From Sporichthya brevicatena (GTDB taxonomy: Bacteria; Actinomycetota; Actinomycetes; Sporichthyales; Sporichthyaceae): a stretch of DNA of 64,000 nt. The notes under the pieces are model-generated. The model was not told where the DNA came from and did no database searches. It was given only the letters and a program-made list of their open reading frames with translations. Location: NCBI RefSeq assembly GCF_039525035.1, contig NZ_BAAAHE010000049.1, positions 17,488 through 81,487 on the forward strand. The letters run 5' to 3'. The translations under genes were made by a program, and so were the position numbers. This document shows positions 52,895 through 61,581 of the stretch, piece by piece. The number at the start of each line of letters is the position of its first letter. Within the stretch, counting starts at the first letter, position 1.

Positions 52895-54265
52895 TCAAGC
52901 TCCCATCTTGCGGACCGCGGCCGCGGCGACCGCGACGGCGGAGATGGCGACGAACAATAGGTAGAACAGGCTCAGGTCGTACTGGAAGGCGCGGGTGACG
53001 GCCGCCGGCTCGGCGCTCACGCCTCCGCCGGCGAAGTTCACCGTCGGGATCGTCCCCGCCGGCGTCGTCGTCAGGCCGGCACCGGCCAGCGCGGCGAGGT
53101 CGGCCGTGGCGACGTCCGTGCTGGGCAACGTCGCACCCGCCGCATCCGTCGAACCCGACGTGGAGTCGACGGTGTCGATCGCCGCGTCGGCGTCGCCGCG
53201 GAACATGTCGACCGCCGCGATGGACCGACCGAAGACCACCGTCATCTCGGTGGGGCCGTTGTAGTACTGGTTCGCCGGCGGTGCCGCCATCGTGTAGGAG
53301 AACGCCACGGTGGGCGCCACGATGCCGGTGGCGAAGTTCTGCGCGCCCTGGAACGTCATCGTGATGCCCTGCGCTTTGAGCGCGTCGACCACGGGCTTGT
53401 GCGGCAGCGCGTACGTGGTCGACGCACCGTTCGGCCCCTCGGCCGGCATCGTGACGACGAACGTCCCGTTGACGAACCCGAGCTCGGGCTCGTGCAGCGT
53501 GGTGCCGCCCATCGGGAGGGGCATCGGCGGGAAGGTGAGCGGCGGCAGCTGCGGGGCGCCGGGGATCGGGACCGGGATCGGCGCCGACGTCGGCGTCGTC
53601 GGCGGGATCGGGATGGACAGACCCGGCACGGAGATCCGCGAGATCGACAGGTGGGACGTCCGGGTGAGCTCGCCGTTGGACGAGTCACCGATGACGGTCG
53701 CCTCGGAGCGCACGCCGGTGACCTGGAAGTAGTCGAGCACGGTCGCGCCGGTCATGGTCCGGGCGTCGGACCGCACGCTGTTGTCGGCCAGGCGCTCGAC
53801 GGTCGCGGTCGCGTTCGACCCGTAGCCGTCGGTGCCGACGACGCCGCGACCCCGGGCCAGCGACGAACCGCTCTCGGCCCGCAGCGAGACACCCGGGAGG
53901 TCCTGGCTCTTCGGGGTGTCGCCGGCCTGCGTCGCCACGTACATCGGGTACTGCGGCGTGGGGAAGCCGGCGAGGGCACCGGCGGTACCGGGCAGGCCCG
54001 TCGCCGTGTCGCCCGGGTACGGGAAGGACGCGTAGGCGTCGGAGTCCCCGAGGCTCGCGAGGTGCGCGTGCCCGACCGGCCCGGCTCCCTGCGGGATGAT
54101 CCCGAGGGGCACGGACTCGTTGGAGAACGTGATGTCGACGCCGTAGGCGTCGGCGAACGCGTCGAAGGTGACGTCGGACGCCGCGGCCTGCGTGGTCGCC
54201 AGCAGCGGCGCGACCACGAGCAGAGCCGCCGCACCCGATACGGCCACCTTGGTCCGCCTACGCAC
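52895..54265 (-). CDS. Exported, C-terminally membrane-anchored protein
   Basis: 456 aa. Signal peptide about 1-29, then a large outside domain rich in Gly, Ser and Pro, including a Pro-rich stretch near 218-250, and a C-terminal transmembrane helix (about 430-450). Not a family I recognise. Its place in a transport and oxygenase operon suggests substrate capture at the surface. Confidence 0.68.
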   Translation of the reverse strand: MRRRTKVAVSGAAALLVVAPLLATTQAAASDVTFDAFADAYGVDITFSNESVPLGIIPQGAGPVGHAHLASLGDSDAYASFPYPGDTATGLPGTAGALAGFPTPQYPMYVATQAGDTPKSQDLPGVSLRAESGSSLARGRGVVGTDGYGSNATATVERLADNSVRSDARTMTGATVLDYFQVTGVRSEATVIGDSSNGELTRTSHLSISRISVPGLSIPIPPTTPTSAPIPVPIPGAPQLPPLTFPPMPLPMGGTTLHEPELGFVNGTFVVTMPAEGPNGASTTYALPHKPVVDALKAQGITMTFQGAQNFATGIVAPTVAFSYTMAAPPANQYYNGPTEMTVVFGRSIAAVDMFRGDADAAIDTVDSTSGSTDAAGATLPSTDVATADLAALAGAGLTTTPAGTIPTVNFAGGGVSAEPAAVTRAFQYDLSLFYLLFVAISAVAVAAAAVRKMGA

Positions 54266-54428
54266 GGCGACCCAGATCCCGCGCCGGACGCAGCCGCGAG
54301 CGACGCCACGCGGTCCACGTGTTGATGCCTTCGCGATTGGCCAGTGCCCGCAGACTGGTGGGGCCGTAGCGACGGCGGGCGTACACCGGCACCGCCACCG
54401 CGAGAGCCACGAGCAAAGGTCGCTTCAC
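54258..54428 (-). CDS. Small basic membrane-associated protein (56 aa)
   Basis: GTG 54428 overlaps the Rieske stop (GTGA) and its own stop overlaps the next start by 8 nt, so it is a genuine coupled gene. One short hydrophobic stretch (5-15) and a very basic tail. Function unknown. Confidence 0.6.
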   Translation of the reverse strand: MKRPLLVALAVAVPVYARRRYGPTSLRALANREGINTWTAWRRSRLRPARDLGRRA

Positions 54429-55702
54429 GCGTCCTCCTCCATCACCTTCGGGGTCCCGTTCGAATCGGCCCGGTGAGTCGTGTCCGGGGCGTTCTCCCGA
54501 CCACGGACCCGGATCCCCGCCCGCAGCCCGTTGCTGCGGATGTTGTCGCCTTCCAGCTGGTACTGACTCTCGATGCGGCTGTCCCACAACCGGCGGAAGC
54601 GGATGAGCCCGCGGTCTTCCTTCGAGTAGGGCGGGTTCTCGGGTTCGCGGCGGTGCATCATCAGGCCCGCGTCCTGGATCGCCGTGGACCAGTTGCCGAG
54701 GCCCGCGACGAAACCGGTGAGCTTCTCGATCGGCTTACCGACGACCGGGACCTTCACCTTCGGCACGAGAGTGATGTCCATGACGTAGTGCGTGTCCGCG
54801 TCGACCGGAAGCCAGCAGGCGATGATCGTGCCGAGGATCCGCGGCCGGCCGGCGAACCGCACGAGATGGATGCTCCCGCCCCAGCACGTCGACATGACGT
54901 TGTCCGAGACCGGCGTCAGCAGGTTCACGACCTCGCGGCGGACGAAGCGGCGGGCGATGTTCTCGGCACCGAGCCAGGGGCGCCGCTCGTGGATCGCGTT
55001 CTCCATCTCCATGGTGGTCGCGGTCTCGGCGTGGATGATCGTGTCGCCCCATGCGCCGGTGTCGTGCGCGATCGCGAAGTGCATGCCGTCGCAGAGGTTC
55101 TCGCCGAACCACTTTGCCGGGAACGGAAGGAACCACCGGTGATGGTGGAAGGTGACGTCGTCCGGCGTCGCGCCGATCTTGCTGAGGAACGACAGGAAGT
55201 CCGGGAAATCGATGTCCGGCTCACCCGCCCCGTTCCAGAGGAACAGCGCGCCGTGCTTCTCCACGACCCGGTAGCTCGGCAGGCAGGCGTTCTTGCGCGG
55301 CGCGTCCGGCCCGGGCTGGCTGTGGACCCGGCCCTCCGCGTCGAACTGCCACCCGTGGAAGCCGCAGCGCAGCGTGTTGTCGACCACGCTGCCCCCGTAG
55401 CCGAAGTGGGCACCGAGGTGCGGGCAGTGGCCCGCCTGGCAGTGAACGACGCCGTTCCCGTCACGCCACAGAACGAGGTCGCGTTCCAGCACCCTCAGCG
55501 GTACGACCTGGTTCTTCTTGACGTCGCAGGAGAATGCGATCATCCACCAGGACTTCGGGTACGCCGGATTGACCGCGGCGTAGGCCGGGCCCGCGGCGGG
55601 CGCGGGCACGTCCCGTGAGACAGCCGTGGTCCGGGCGGTCGAGACTCCAGCCGGTACGCCGGTGGCGTCAGCTGGTCGCGCTGGCGTCGCGTCGATACTC
55701 AT
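54425..55702 (-). CDS. Rieske non-haem iron oxygenase (KshA-like)
   Basis: 425 aa from ATG 55702. Rieske cluster ligands C93-x-H95 and C113-x2-H116; mononuclear iron ligands D205, H208 and H213 (DGMHFAIAH). Members hydroxylate steroids or aromatic and alicyclic acids using an external reductase; none is encoded here. First gene of the transport unit, so uptake and first oxidation are co-expressed. Confidence 0.87.
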   Translation of the reverse strand: MSIDATPARPADATGVPAGVSTARTTAVSRDVPAPAAGPAYAAVNPAYPKSWWMIAFSCDVKKNQVVPLRVLERDLVLWRDGNGVVHCQAGHCPHLGAHFGYGGSVVDNTLRCGFHGWQFDAEGRVHSQPGPDAPRKNACLPSYRVVEKHGALFLWNGAGEPDIDFPDFLSFLSKIGATPDDVTFHHHRWFLPFPAKWFGENLCDGMHFAIAHDTGAWGDTIIHAETATTMEMENAIHERRPWLGAENIARRFVRREVVNLLTPVSDNVMSTCWGGSIHLVRFAGRPRILGTIIACWLPVDADTHYVMDITLVPKVKVPVVGKPIEKLTGFVAGLGNWSTAIQDAGLMMHRREPENPPYSKEDRGLIRFRRLWDSRIESQYQLEGDNIRSNGLRAGIRVRGRENAPDTTHRADSNGTPKVMEEDA

Positions 55703-55715
55703 GCACGTCCTGTCC

Positions 55716-55762
55716 GCTACAAATTGATAGCTTACTTTATTTAGCCGCAGGGCCACTGTCAA
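55716..55762 (-). promoter_or_regulatory. Promoter and operator of the transport unit
   Basis: On the minus strand, TTGACA (55757-55762), a 17-bp spacer and TAAAGT (55734-55739) form a near-consensus sigma-70-type promoter. An imperfect palindrome GCTA..AATT..TAGC (55716-55731) covers the likely transcription start, a good repressor site. AT-rich compared with its surroundings. Confidence 0.75.
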
Positions 55763-55785
55763 GAAAAAATGTGCCCGTGGTCACA

Positions 55786-56823
55786 CTACGGCGGCCGGGG
55801 TCCGGCACCCACCGCCGCAGCGATCTCGGCCACGACTCGGGCCGTCGTGGGCACGCTGACCAACGACTCGGCGAACGGCACGGGCGTGTCGGTTCCGCCC
55901 AGCCGCAGCACGGGTCCGTCGAGGCCGCCGAACAGCTCGCTGGAGATCACCGCGGCGATCTCGGCGCCGGGGCCGGCCGTGGTGGTCGCCGAGTGCACGA
56001 CCGCGGCCCGCCGGGTCCGCGCAACCGAGGCCAACACGGTCTCCGAGTCCCACGGGGACAACGTCCGCAGGTCGATGACCTCGATCTCGACACCCTGCTC
56101 GGCGAGCTTCTCCGCCGCCTTCAGCACGGTCCGGACCTGCGCGCCGTAGGTGATCGCAGTCAGGTCCCGGCCCTCGCGTCGCACCGCCGCCCGGCCCAGG
56201 GGAATGCGGTAGTCCGCGAGCTCGACCTCCTCCTTGGGCGAGAACAGGAGGTTCGAGTGCTCGACGAACAGGCAGGGGTCCGGATCGAAGATGCAGGACA
56301 GCAGCAGGCCCTTGGCGTCGCTCGGGGTCGAGGGCATCACGACCTTCAGCCCCGGCACGTGCATGAACCACGCCTCGAGCTCCTGGGCGTGCTGCGCACC
56401 GAAGCGCGAACTGCCGACCGTGGTCCGCACCGTGAGCGGAACCGGCGTCGCTCCCCCGGTCATGTAGCGCAACTTCGCCGCGTGATTGACCAGCTGATCC
56501 ATGGCCACGGTCACGAAGTCGAAGAACATGATCTCCGCAACGGGCCGGTACCCGCCCAGAGCCGCCCCGATGGACGCTCCGACGATCGCCTGCTCGGCGA
56601 TCGGCGTGGTGCGCACCCGGTGGGCGCCGTGCTTGGTGGACAGGCCGTTCGTCACCTTGAAGACACCACCCGCGGGGTCGGCGATGTCCTCGCCCAGCAG
56701 GATGACCTTCTCGTCGAGTCCCAACGCGATGTCCAGGGCGTTGCGCAGCGCCGCGGCCGTGTTCATCGCCTTGCTCGTGGGCTGGCTCGTGGGCTGGCCG
56801 GCCGGTGCTTCCGTCTGGCTCAT
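55786..56823 (-). CDS. 2-oxoacid dehydrogenase E1 beta subunit
   Basis: 345 aa from ATG 56823 (GTG 56829 also overlaps the alpha stop). Transketolase pyrimidine domain (LGEDIADPAGGVF...EQAIVGASIGAALGG) and C-terminal domain are complete. Pairs with the alpha subunit to make a thiamine-diphosphate E1. No E2 or E3 genes are in the window. Confidence 0.9.
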   Translation of the reverse strand: MSQTEAPAGQPTSQPTSKAMNTAAALRNALDIALGLDEKVILLGEDIADPAGGVFKVTNGLSTKHGAHRVRTTPIAEQAIVGASIGAALGGYRPVAEIMFFDFVTVAMDQLVNHAAKLRYMTGGATPVPLTVRTTVGSSRFGAQHAQELEAWFMHVPGLKVVMPSTPSDAKGLLLSCIFDPDPCLFVEHSNLLFSPKEEVELADYRIPLGRAAVRREGRDLTAITYGAQVRTVLKAAEKLAEQGVEIEVIDLRTLSPWDSETVLASVARTRRAAVVHSATTTAGPGAEIAAVISSELFGGLDGPVLRLGGTDTPVPFAESLVSVPTTARVVAEIAAAVGAGPRPP

Positions 56824-56825
56824 CG

Positions 56826-57824
56826 TCACACCCCTGCAGTCATCGCGAACACGTCGGTGAACATCTCGGCCGGCTCCGGTGGCGGACTGCTCTTCGCGAA
56901 CTCGAACGCACCGTTCACGAGCGCGGCGGCTCGCTCGTCGATCTCCTGCGCAGCTGCCTCGTCGACCTCGCCCCGCTCCAGCAGCCAGGCGCGGAAGCTC
57001 GGCGCCGGGTCGCGGGCGAGGGCGGCGTCGAAATCGGTGGCGGGCATGTAGGAGTAGTCGGTGGCTCCGGTGTGCCCGGACAGCCGGTAGGTCCGGCACT
57101 CGACGAAGGCGGGGCCCCCGCCGGCGCGGACGGCGTCGACCGCGCTCCGCAACGTGTTCCAGGTCGCCACCGGGTCGAAGCCGTCGACGCTGTAGGCCGT
57201 CACCCCGTATCCCCCGGCCCGGCCCGCGAAGTCCGGGTTGGCGGCGTACTCCGCGACCGGCGTGTGCTCGGCCCACCCGTTGTTCTGGCAGAGGAAGACG
57301 ACCGGGAGCCGCCAGAGCGCCGCGAGGTTCATCGCCTCGTGGAAGGCACCGATCGACGTGGCACCGTCGCCGAAGGTCACCAGCGTCACGCGGTCGATGC
57401 CGTCGAGCTGGGAGGCGAGGCCGAGCCCGGTCGCGATCGGAAGGCCCGAACCGACGATTCCGGTCGTCATCATGAATCCGACCTCGAGGTCCTGCAGGTG
57501 CATGGGGCCGCCCTTGCCCTTCGACGTCCCCGTGATGCGCCCGTAGGCCTCCGCGACGATGGCGTCCAGGGACGCTCCCTTGGCCACCGCGTCGCCGAGA
57601 TTGCGGTAGGTCGAGACCAGGTAGTCGGTCCGGCGCAGGACCACTCCCATCGCGGCGCACACGGCCTCGAGCCCGCGCACCGGGTAGAAGGTCGCGTTCA
57701 GCCCGCCGGCCCGGACCTCCTCCCGCAGCCGGTCGTCGGCCAAGGTGATGGTCTTCATCGTCAGGTACATCTCGCGCAGCTGCGCGGAACTGGGCGTCTC
57801 CGCCCCGTCGACACTGGTGCTCAT
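56826..57824 (-). CDS. 2-oxoacid dehydrogenase E1 alpha subunit
   Basis: 332 aa from ATG 57824 (AAGGGA 6 nt upstream). The thiamine-diphosphate motif GDGATSIG...NN is intact, and HLQD and the phosphorylation-loop region match AcoA/PdhA. Acts with the beta subunit to decarboxylate a 2-oxoacid. Confidence 0.9.
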   Translation of the reverse strand: MSTSVDGAETPSSAQLREMYLTMKTITLADDRLREEVRAGGLNATFYPVRGLEAVCAAMGVVLRRTDYLVSTYRNLGDAVAKGASLDAIVAEAYGRITGTSKGKGGPMHLQDLEVGFMMTTGIVGSGLPIATGLGLASQLDGIDRVTLVTFGDGATSIGAFHEAMNLAALWRLPVVFLCQNNGWAEHTPVAEYAANPDFAGRAGGYGVTAYSVDGFDPVATWNTLRSAVDAVRAGGGPAFVECRTYRLSGHTGATDYSYMPATDFDAALARDPAPSFRAWLLERGEVDEAAAQEIDERAAALVNGAFEFAKSSPPPEPAEMFTDVFAMTAGV

Positions 57825-57838
57825 CCCTATCCCTTGCA

Positions 57839-58981
57839 CTAGAGACCCAGCCGCTGCGCGGCCAGCTCGCGATGATGGGCCGGATCCCCGAAGAGCACGC
57901 GTGAGGTCTGCGCGCGCTTGAAGTACAGGTGTGCGGGGTGTTCCCAGGTGAATCCGATGCCGCCGTGGACCTGGATGTTCTCCGCGACCACCCAGGCGAA
58001 GGCGTCGGAGCAGTAGGCCTTCGCGATGCTCGCCGCGAGGGGGCCGTCCTGCGCGCCGTCAGCGAGCGCCCACATCGCGTAGTAGGCCAGGGACCGCGCG
58101 GACTCCACCTGAACCAGCATGTCGGCGCAGCGGTGCTTGATGGCCTGGAAGGTTCCGATGGGACGGCCGAACTGCTCCCGCGTGCACGCGTACTCCCTGG
58201 CCATCTCCATGGCCCGTGACGCTCCACCGACCTGTTCGGCGGCCAGGGCGACGGCCACGCAGTCGAGCATGTGCTCGACCGCGGGTCCTGCGGCGCCGTC
58301 CTCGCCCACCAGTTCCGCGGGGACGTCGGCCAACTCCAGACCGGCCTGTCGCCGCGTCAGGTCGATGGTGCTCATCTCCCGACGGGCCAGGCCGGGGGCG
58401 TCGCCAGGCACGGCGAACACGCTCGGCCCGTCGCCGGTCCGGGCGACCACGAGCACCAGATCGGCGAGAGCTCCGTCGAGCACGAACATCTTGCGTCCGT
58501 CGAGGCGCCAGCCGGAGCCGGTGGAGCGGGCGGTCAGCGTCACGCTGCCGGCGCCCCACTGGGCGCTGTCCTCCGCGATCGCCACCGCCACCAGCAACGA
58601 GCCGTCCGCGATGCCCGGCAGGTACTTGGTCATCGCCGTCCGGTCCCCGAGGGCCAGCAGCAGGTTCGCCGCCATCGCGACCGACGAGAAGTAGGGCCCG
58701 CAGAACAACGCTCGGCCCATCTCCTCGAAGACGATGCCGGTCTCGACCGCTCCTCCCCCGGCGCCGCCGAACTCCTCGGGGATGGCGAGCGACGTCAGGC
58801 CGAGCTGGACGCTGAGCCTCTTCCAGACCTGCGGGTCGTACCCCTCCGAGGTCTCCATGGCGCGCCGCACCGCGGATTCCGACGAGTGGTGCTCGAGGAA
58901 CTGACGCACCGTCGACCGGAGATCCTGCTGTTCCTGGGTGAACGCAAGGTCCGTCTTGGTGGGTGACGGGGTGACGGTCAT
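57839..58981 (-). CDS. Acyl-CoA dehydrogenase
   Basis: 380 aa from ATG 58981, overlapping the SDR stop by 4 nt. Has the N-terminal helical domain, the IAEDSAQWGAGSVTL mid domain and the C-terminal REQFGRPIGTFQAIKHRCADM segment. Forms a 2,3-unsaturated acyl-CoA with FAD. Some residues of the C-terminal half resemble the steroid-type (FadE-like) group. Confidence 0.9.
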   Translation of the reverse strand: MTVTPSPTKTDLAFTQEQQDLRSTVRQFLEHHSSESAVRRAMETSEGYDPQVWKRLSVQLGLTSLAIPEEFGGAGGGAVETGIVFEEMGRALFCGPYFSSVAMAANLLLALGDRTAMTKYLPGIADGSLLVAVAIAEDSAQWGAGSVTLTARSTGSGWRLDGRKMFVLDGALADLVLVVARTGDGPSVFAVPGDAPGLARREMSTIDLTRRQAGLELADVPAELVGEDGAAGPAVEHMLDCVAVALAAEQVGGASRAMEMAREYACTREQFGRPIGTFQAIKHRCADMLVQVESARSLAYYAMWALADGAQDGPLAASIAKAYCSDAFAWVVAENIQVHGGIGFTWEHPAHLYFKRAQTSRVLFGDPAHHRELAAQRLGL

Positions 58982-59712
58982 CGGAGGAAGTAACCCCCGT
59001 CCAGCGTGAGCACCTGGCCGGTCATCCACGAGGCCCGCTCGCTGGTGACCCAGTCGACCGCGTTCGCGATGTCCTCCGGCCGGCCGATGCGCCCGAGCGG
59101 AGTGCGCCGGGCCAGGGCCTCGATCTCCTTCTCCGGCACCAGCGACCGCATCAGCGGGGTGTCGACGAGACCCCCGGACACGGCGTTGACCGTGGTCCCC
59201 TTCTTCGCGAGCTCCGAGGCCAGGTAGACGACCAGGCTCTCCAGCGCCGCCTTCGACGGCCCGATGGCGCCGTAGCCCTCGACGTACCGGTGCGACCACG
59301 GTGACGTCAGGGCGACCAGACGTCCGTTGTCGCGACCGCGCTCGGCCATTTCCTGACCCAGCCAGAGCAGAGGGGCCGTGTTCGTGGCGAGCACGTCGGC
59401 CCACGTCTCCTCGCTCACCCGCAGGGGACTCTGCAGCTTCGCGGCGACCGCGGCGAACACGACGATGTCGATGCCACCGGCGGCCGTGACGACCTCGTCG
59501 ACGAGTGCTGCCACCCCCGCACGGGTCCGCACGTCGGAGGGGAGAACCGTGACGTCGAGACCTTGTTCCTTCATCTCGAGCGCGAAGGCCTGCGCGGCAG
59601 CGTGGTCACTCAGGTAGCTGGCGAAGACCGGACCGTGCGCGGCGAGCACCCGCGTGGTTGCCGCACCGATGCCCTTGATGCCGCCGACGACGAGAGAGAC
59701 GCGTTGCGTCAC
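58978..59712 (-). CDS. SDR oxidoreductase with FabL-like Y-x6-K motif
   Basis: 244 aa from GTG 59712. NAD-binding VGGIKGIG (9-16). The catalytic pair is Y147 and K154, separated by six residues, as in FabI/FabL enoyl-ACP reductases and unlike the usual YxxxK of SDRs; VNAVSGGLVDT also resembles FabL. It may reduce an enoyl thioester. Coupled on both sides. Confidence 0.8.
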   Translation of the reverse strand: MTQRVSLVVGGIKGIGAATTRVLAAHGPVFASYLSDHAAAQAFALEMKEQGLDVTVLPSDVRTRAGVAALVDEVVTAAGGIDIVVFAAVAAKLQSPLRVSEETWADVLATNTAPLLWLGQEMAERGRDNGRLVALTSPWSHRYVEGYGAIGPSKAALESLVVYLASELAKKGTTVNAVSGGLVDTPLMRSLVPEKEIEALARRTPLGRIGRPEDIANAVDWVTSERASWMTGQVLTLDGGYFLR

Positions 59713-60743
59713 GACGCCTCTCCCACCGGGTAGAACTGCGCCGCCCACTTGCGCAGCGCCCGGAACGCCGGGGCCTCCTCGGGGGCCATCGGGGCATTCG
59801 CGCGGTAGCGCATGTTCTCCCAGATCGGGATGTCGTTGTTGAGCTGGTCGTGCTGGAGCTCGATCAGGGCGTTCATGCGGTCGGTCATCGTTCCCGGGGA
59901 CGCCGGGTCCTGCCGGACCCAGACCGAACCACGCAGGGCACTGCGCTGCCCCAGCAGCGGCGTCGTCGCCTGGATCTCCAGGTGGGTGAGCTCGCCGTCG
60001 ACGCTGAAGGCACCGAGCATCAGGCCCAGACCGAAGGCCCACATGTCGAGCTGGGCGGGCTTGCGCCCGTCGAAGCGCTGCGAACAGCGGAAGATGTGGC
60101 CGTCCGCGCCGTAGTCGATGATGACGCTGCCGTGCGCCGCGGCGTGCACGAACTGGAAGTGCGCCGAGTCCACGATGTTCTCGACGACCAGCTGCGGGTG
60201 CAGGCGAACCGACGGCCAGAGGTGCACCCCCGCCGGGAAGAGCGGGAAGTAGTCGCTGGAGTCGAACTCCTTCACCCAGTGGTCGATCGGCAGCGGCTCC
60301 CAGGCCGGTTCGCCGCCGGCGGCGTCGTGCCAGACGACGATCAGACCGTCGATCTCCCGGACCGGCCAGCTCTTCAGGGTCAGGTTCGGCATCACCTTGG
60401 TGCTGTAGGGGATGCAGGCGTTGCGGCCCTCGGCGTCGAACTCCCAGCCGTGGAACGGGCAGGCCAGGCGGTCCCCCCGCATCACCCCGCCGACGCCGAG
60501 GTGCGCACCGAGGTGCGGGCAGTAGGCGTCGTACACCCGCAGGTCGCCGGCCTCGCCGCGGCAGGCGACCAACTGGTGCCCGAAGGCTTCGGCTGCGAGT
60601 ACGCCGTTCGGTCCGACCTCCTCGGACCACGCGAGCTGGAACCACCCGGTGGGTTCGCACGCGTAGGGCCAGCCTTCGCGCCGATCCATCTCCTCGGACG
60701 GTCGAAGTTGGTGGTTCGGCGGCGTGGTGGGAATCAACGTCAC
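59709..60743 (-). CDS. Second Rieske non-haem iron oxygenase
   Basis: 344 aa from GTG 60743 (GAGG upstream). Ligands C75-x-H77, C95-x2-H98 and D192, H195, H200 are complete. First gene of the oxidation unit. Its sequence differs well from the oxygenase at 54425, so each probably acts at a separate step. Confidence 0.87.
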   Translation of the reverse strand: MTLIPTTPPNHQLRPSEEMDRREGWPYACEPTGWFQLAWSEEVGPNGVLAAEAFGHQLVACRGEAGDLRVYDAYCPHLGAHLGVGGVMRGDRLACPFHGWEFDAEGRNACIPYSTKVMPNLTLKSWPVREIDGLIVVWHDAAGGEPAWEPLPIDHWVKEFDSSDYFPLFPAGVHLWPSVRLHPQLVVENIVDSAHFQFVHAAAHGSVIIDYGADGHIFRCSQRFDGRKPAQLDMWAFGLGLMLGAFSVDGELTHLEIQATTPLLGQRSALRGSVWVRQDPASPGTMTDRMNALIELQHDQLNNDIPIWENMRYRANAPMAPEEAPAFRALRKWAAQFYPVGEAS

Positions 60744-60782
60744 TACTGACCTCGTCTCTGGGCGCGGTGAGGCCGCATCCGA

Positions 60783-60811
60783 ATAATTAACTACGCGCTC
60801 AGTATTGTCAA
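60783..60811 (-). promoter_or_regulatory. Promoter of the oxidation unit
   Basis: Minus strand: TTGACA (60806-60811), 17-bp spacer, AATTAT (60783-60788), giving a start about 30 nt before GTG 60743. The divergent TetR gene begins 55 bp away, so its product probably binds here. Confidence 0.72.
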
Positions 60812-60865
60812 CCAGGTGGCTCTTTCCCTGCCTGTTGCGAAGCCGATGGTGGGTAGCATGACCGA

Positions 60866-61540
60866 ATGGCCAGGACCCCTCGCGCTCCACGGAAAGTGAC
60901 CAGGAACGGATCTCCGGGCTCGGTCCCCTTGGGACGTCCCCCCGCCGGGGACTCCGCCGTGACGCGGGCTCGGATTCTGAAGGTTGCACGGACCGAGTTC
61001 GGCCAGAACGGGTACAGCGGCACCACGACGAAGGCGATCGCCGAGGGCGCGGACCTCACCATCGGCGCGCTGTACTACTACTTCCCGACCAAGCACGATC
61101 TGTTCCTGACGGTCTATAAGGACGTCTTCGAGAACGTGACCGAGAAGTTCGAGACCGCGACCGACGGCGTTGACGGCCTGGCCGCGAAGATCTGCGCGAT
61201 CATGGACGTGGTCGTCCAGATGAACGTCGACGACCCGTCCCTGGCGACCTTCGCGTCTGTGGCTCCGATCGAGATCCACCGGCACGAAGGGCTGGCGGCA
61301 CAGACTCGCCGGGAGAGCCGCGCGCTGCATCGTCTGTTCGAGAAGATGATCGCGAGCGCGCCGGAGGAGCTCGCGCCGGACACGACGCCCGAAGATGTCG
61401 TGACCCTGCTGATGGCGATGATGGCGGGTCTGTCGCAGATGGGCGCGACCGCCAGCCGAGCCACCCACCGGCAGGCGGCCGACGCCTTCAAGAAGCTGCT
61501 GCACGGGCACCTGCTGGAAGGGACCGGAGTCCGCTCGTAG
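60866..61540 (+). CDS. TetR-family regulator of the catabolic locus
   Basis: 224 aa. TetR helix-turn-helix (RARILKVARTEFGQNGYSGTTTKAIAEGADLTIGALYYYFPTKHDLF). The N-terminus has a basic extension. Divergent from the oxidation unit and convergent with the aldehyde dehydrogenase unit; most likely represses the former until substrate or its CoA ester binds. Confidence 0.87.
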   Translation: MARTPRAPRKVTRNGSPGSVPLGRPPAGDSAVTRARILKVARTEFGQNGYSGTTTKAIAEGADLTIGALYYYFPTKHDLFLTVYKDVFENVTEKFETATDGVDGLAAKICAIMDVVVQMNVDDPSLATFASVAPIEIHRHEGLAAQTRRESRALHRLFEKMIASAPEELAPDTTPEDVVTLLMAMMAGLSQMGATASRATHRQAADAFKKLLHGHLLEGTGVRS

Positions 61541-61581
61541 CGTTCGCGCACCTGAACTCTAAGGCCGCTCACGCGCCGGGC

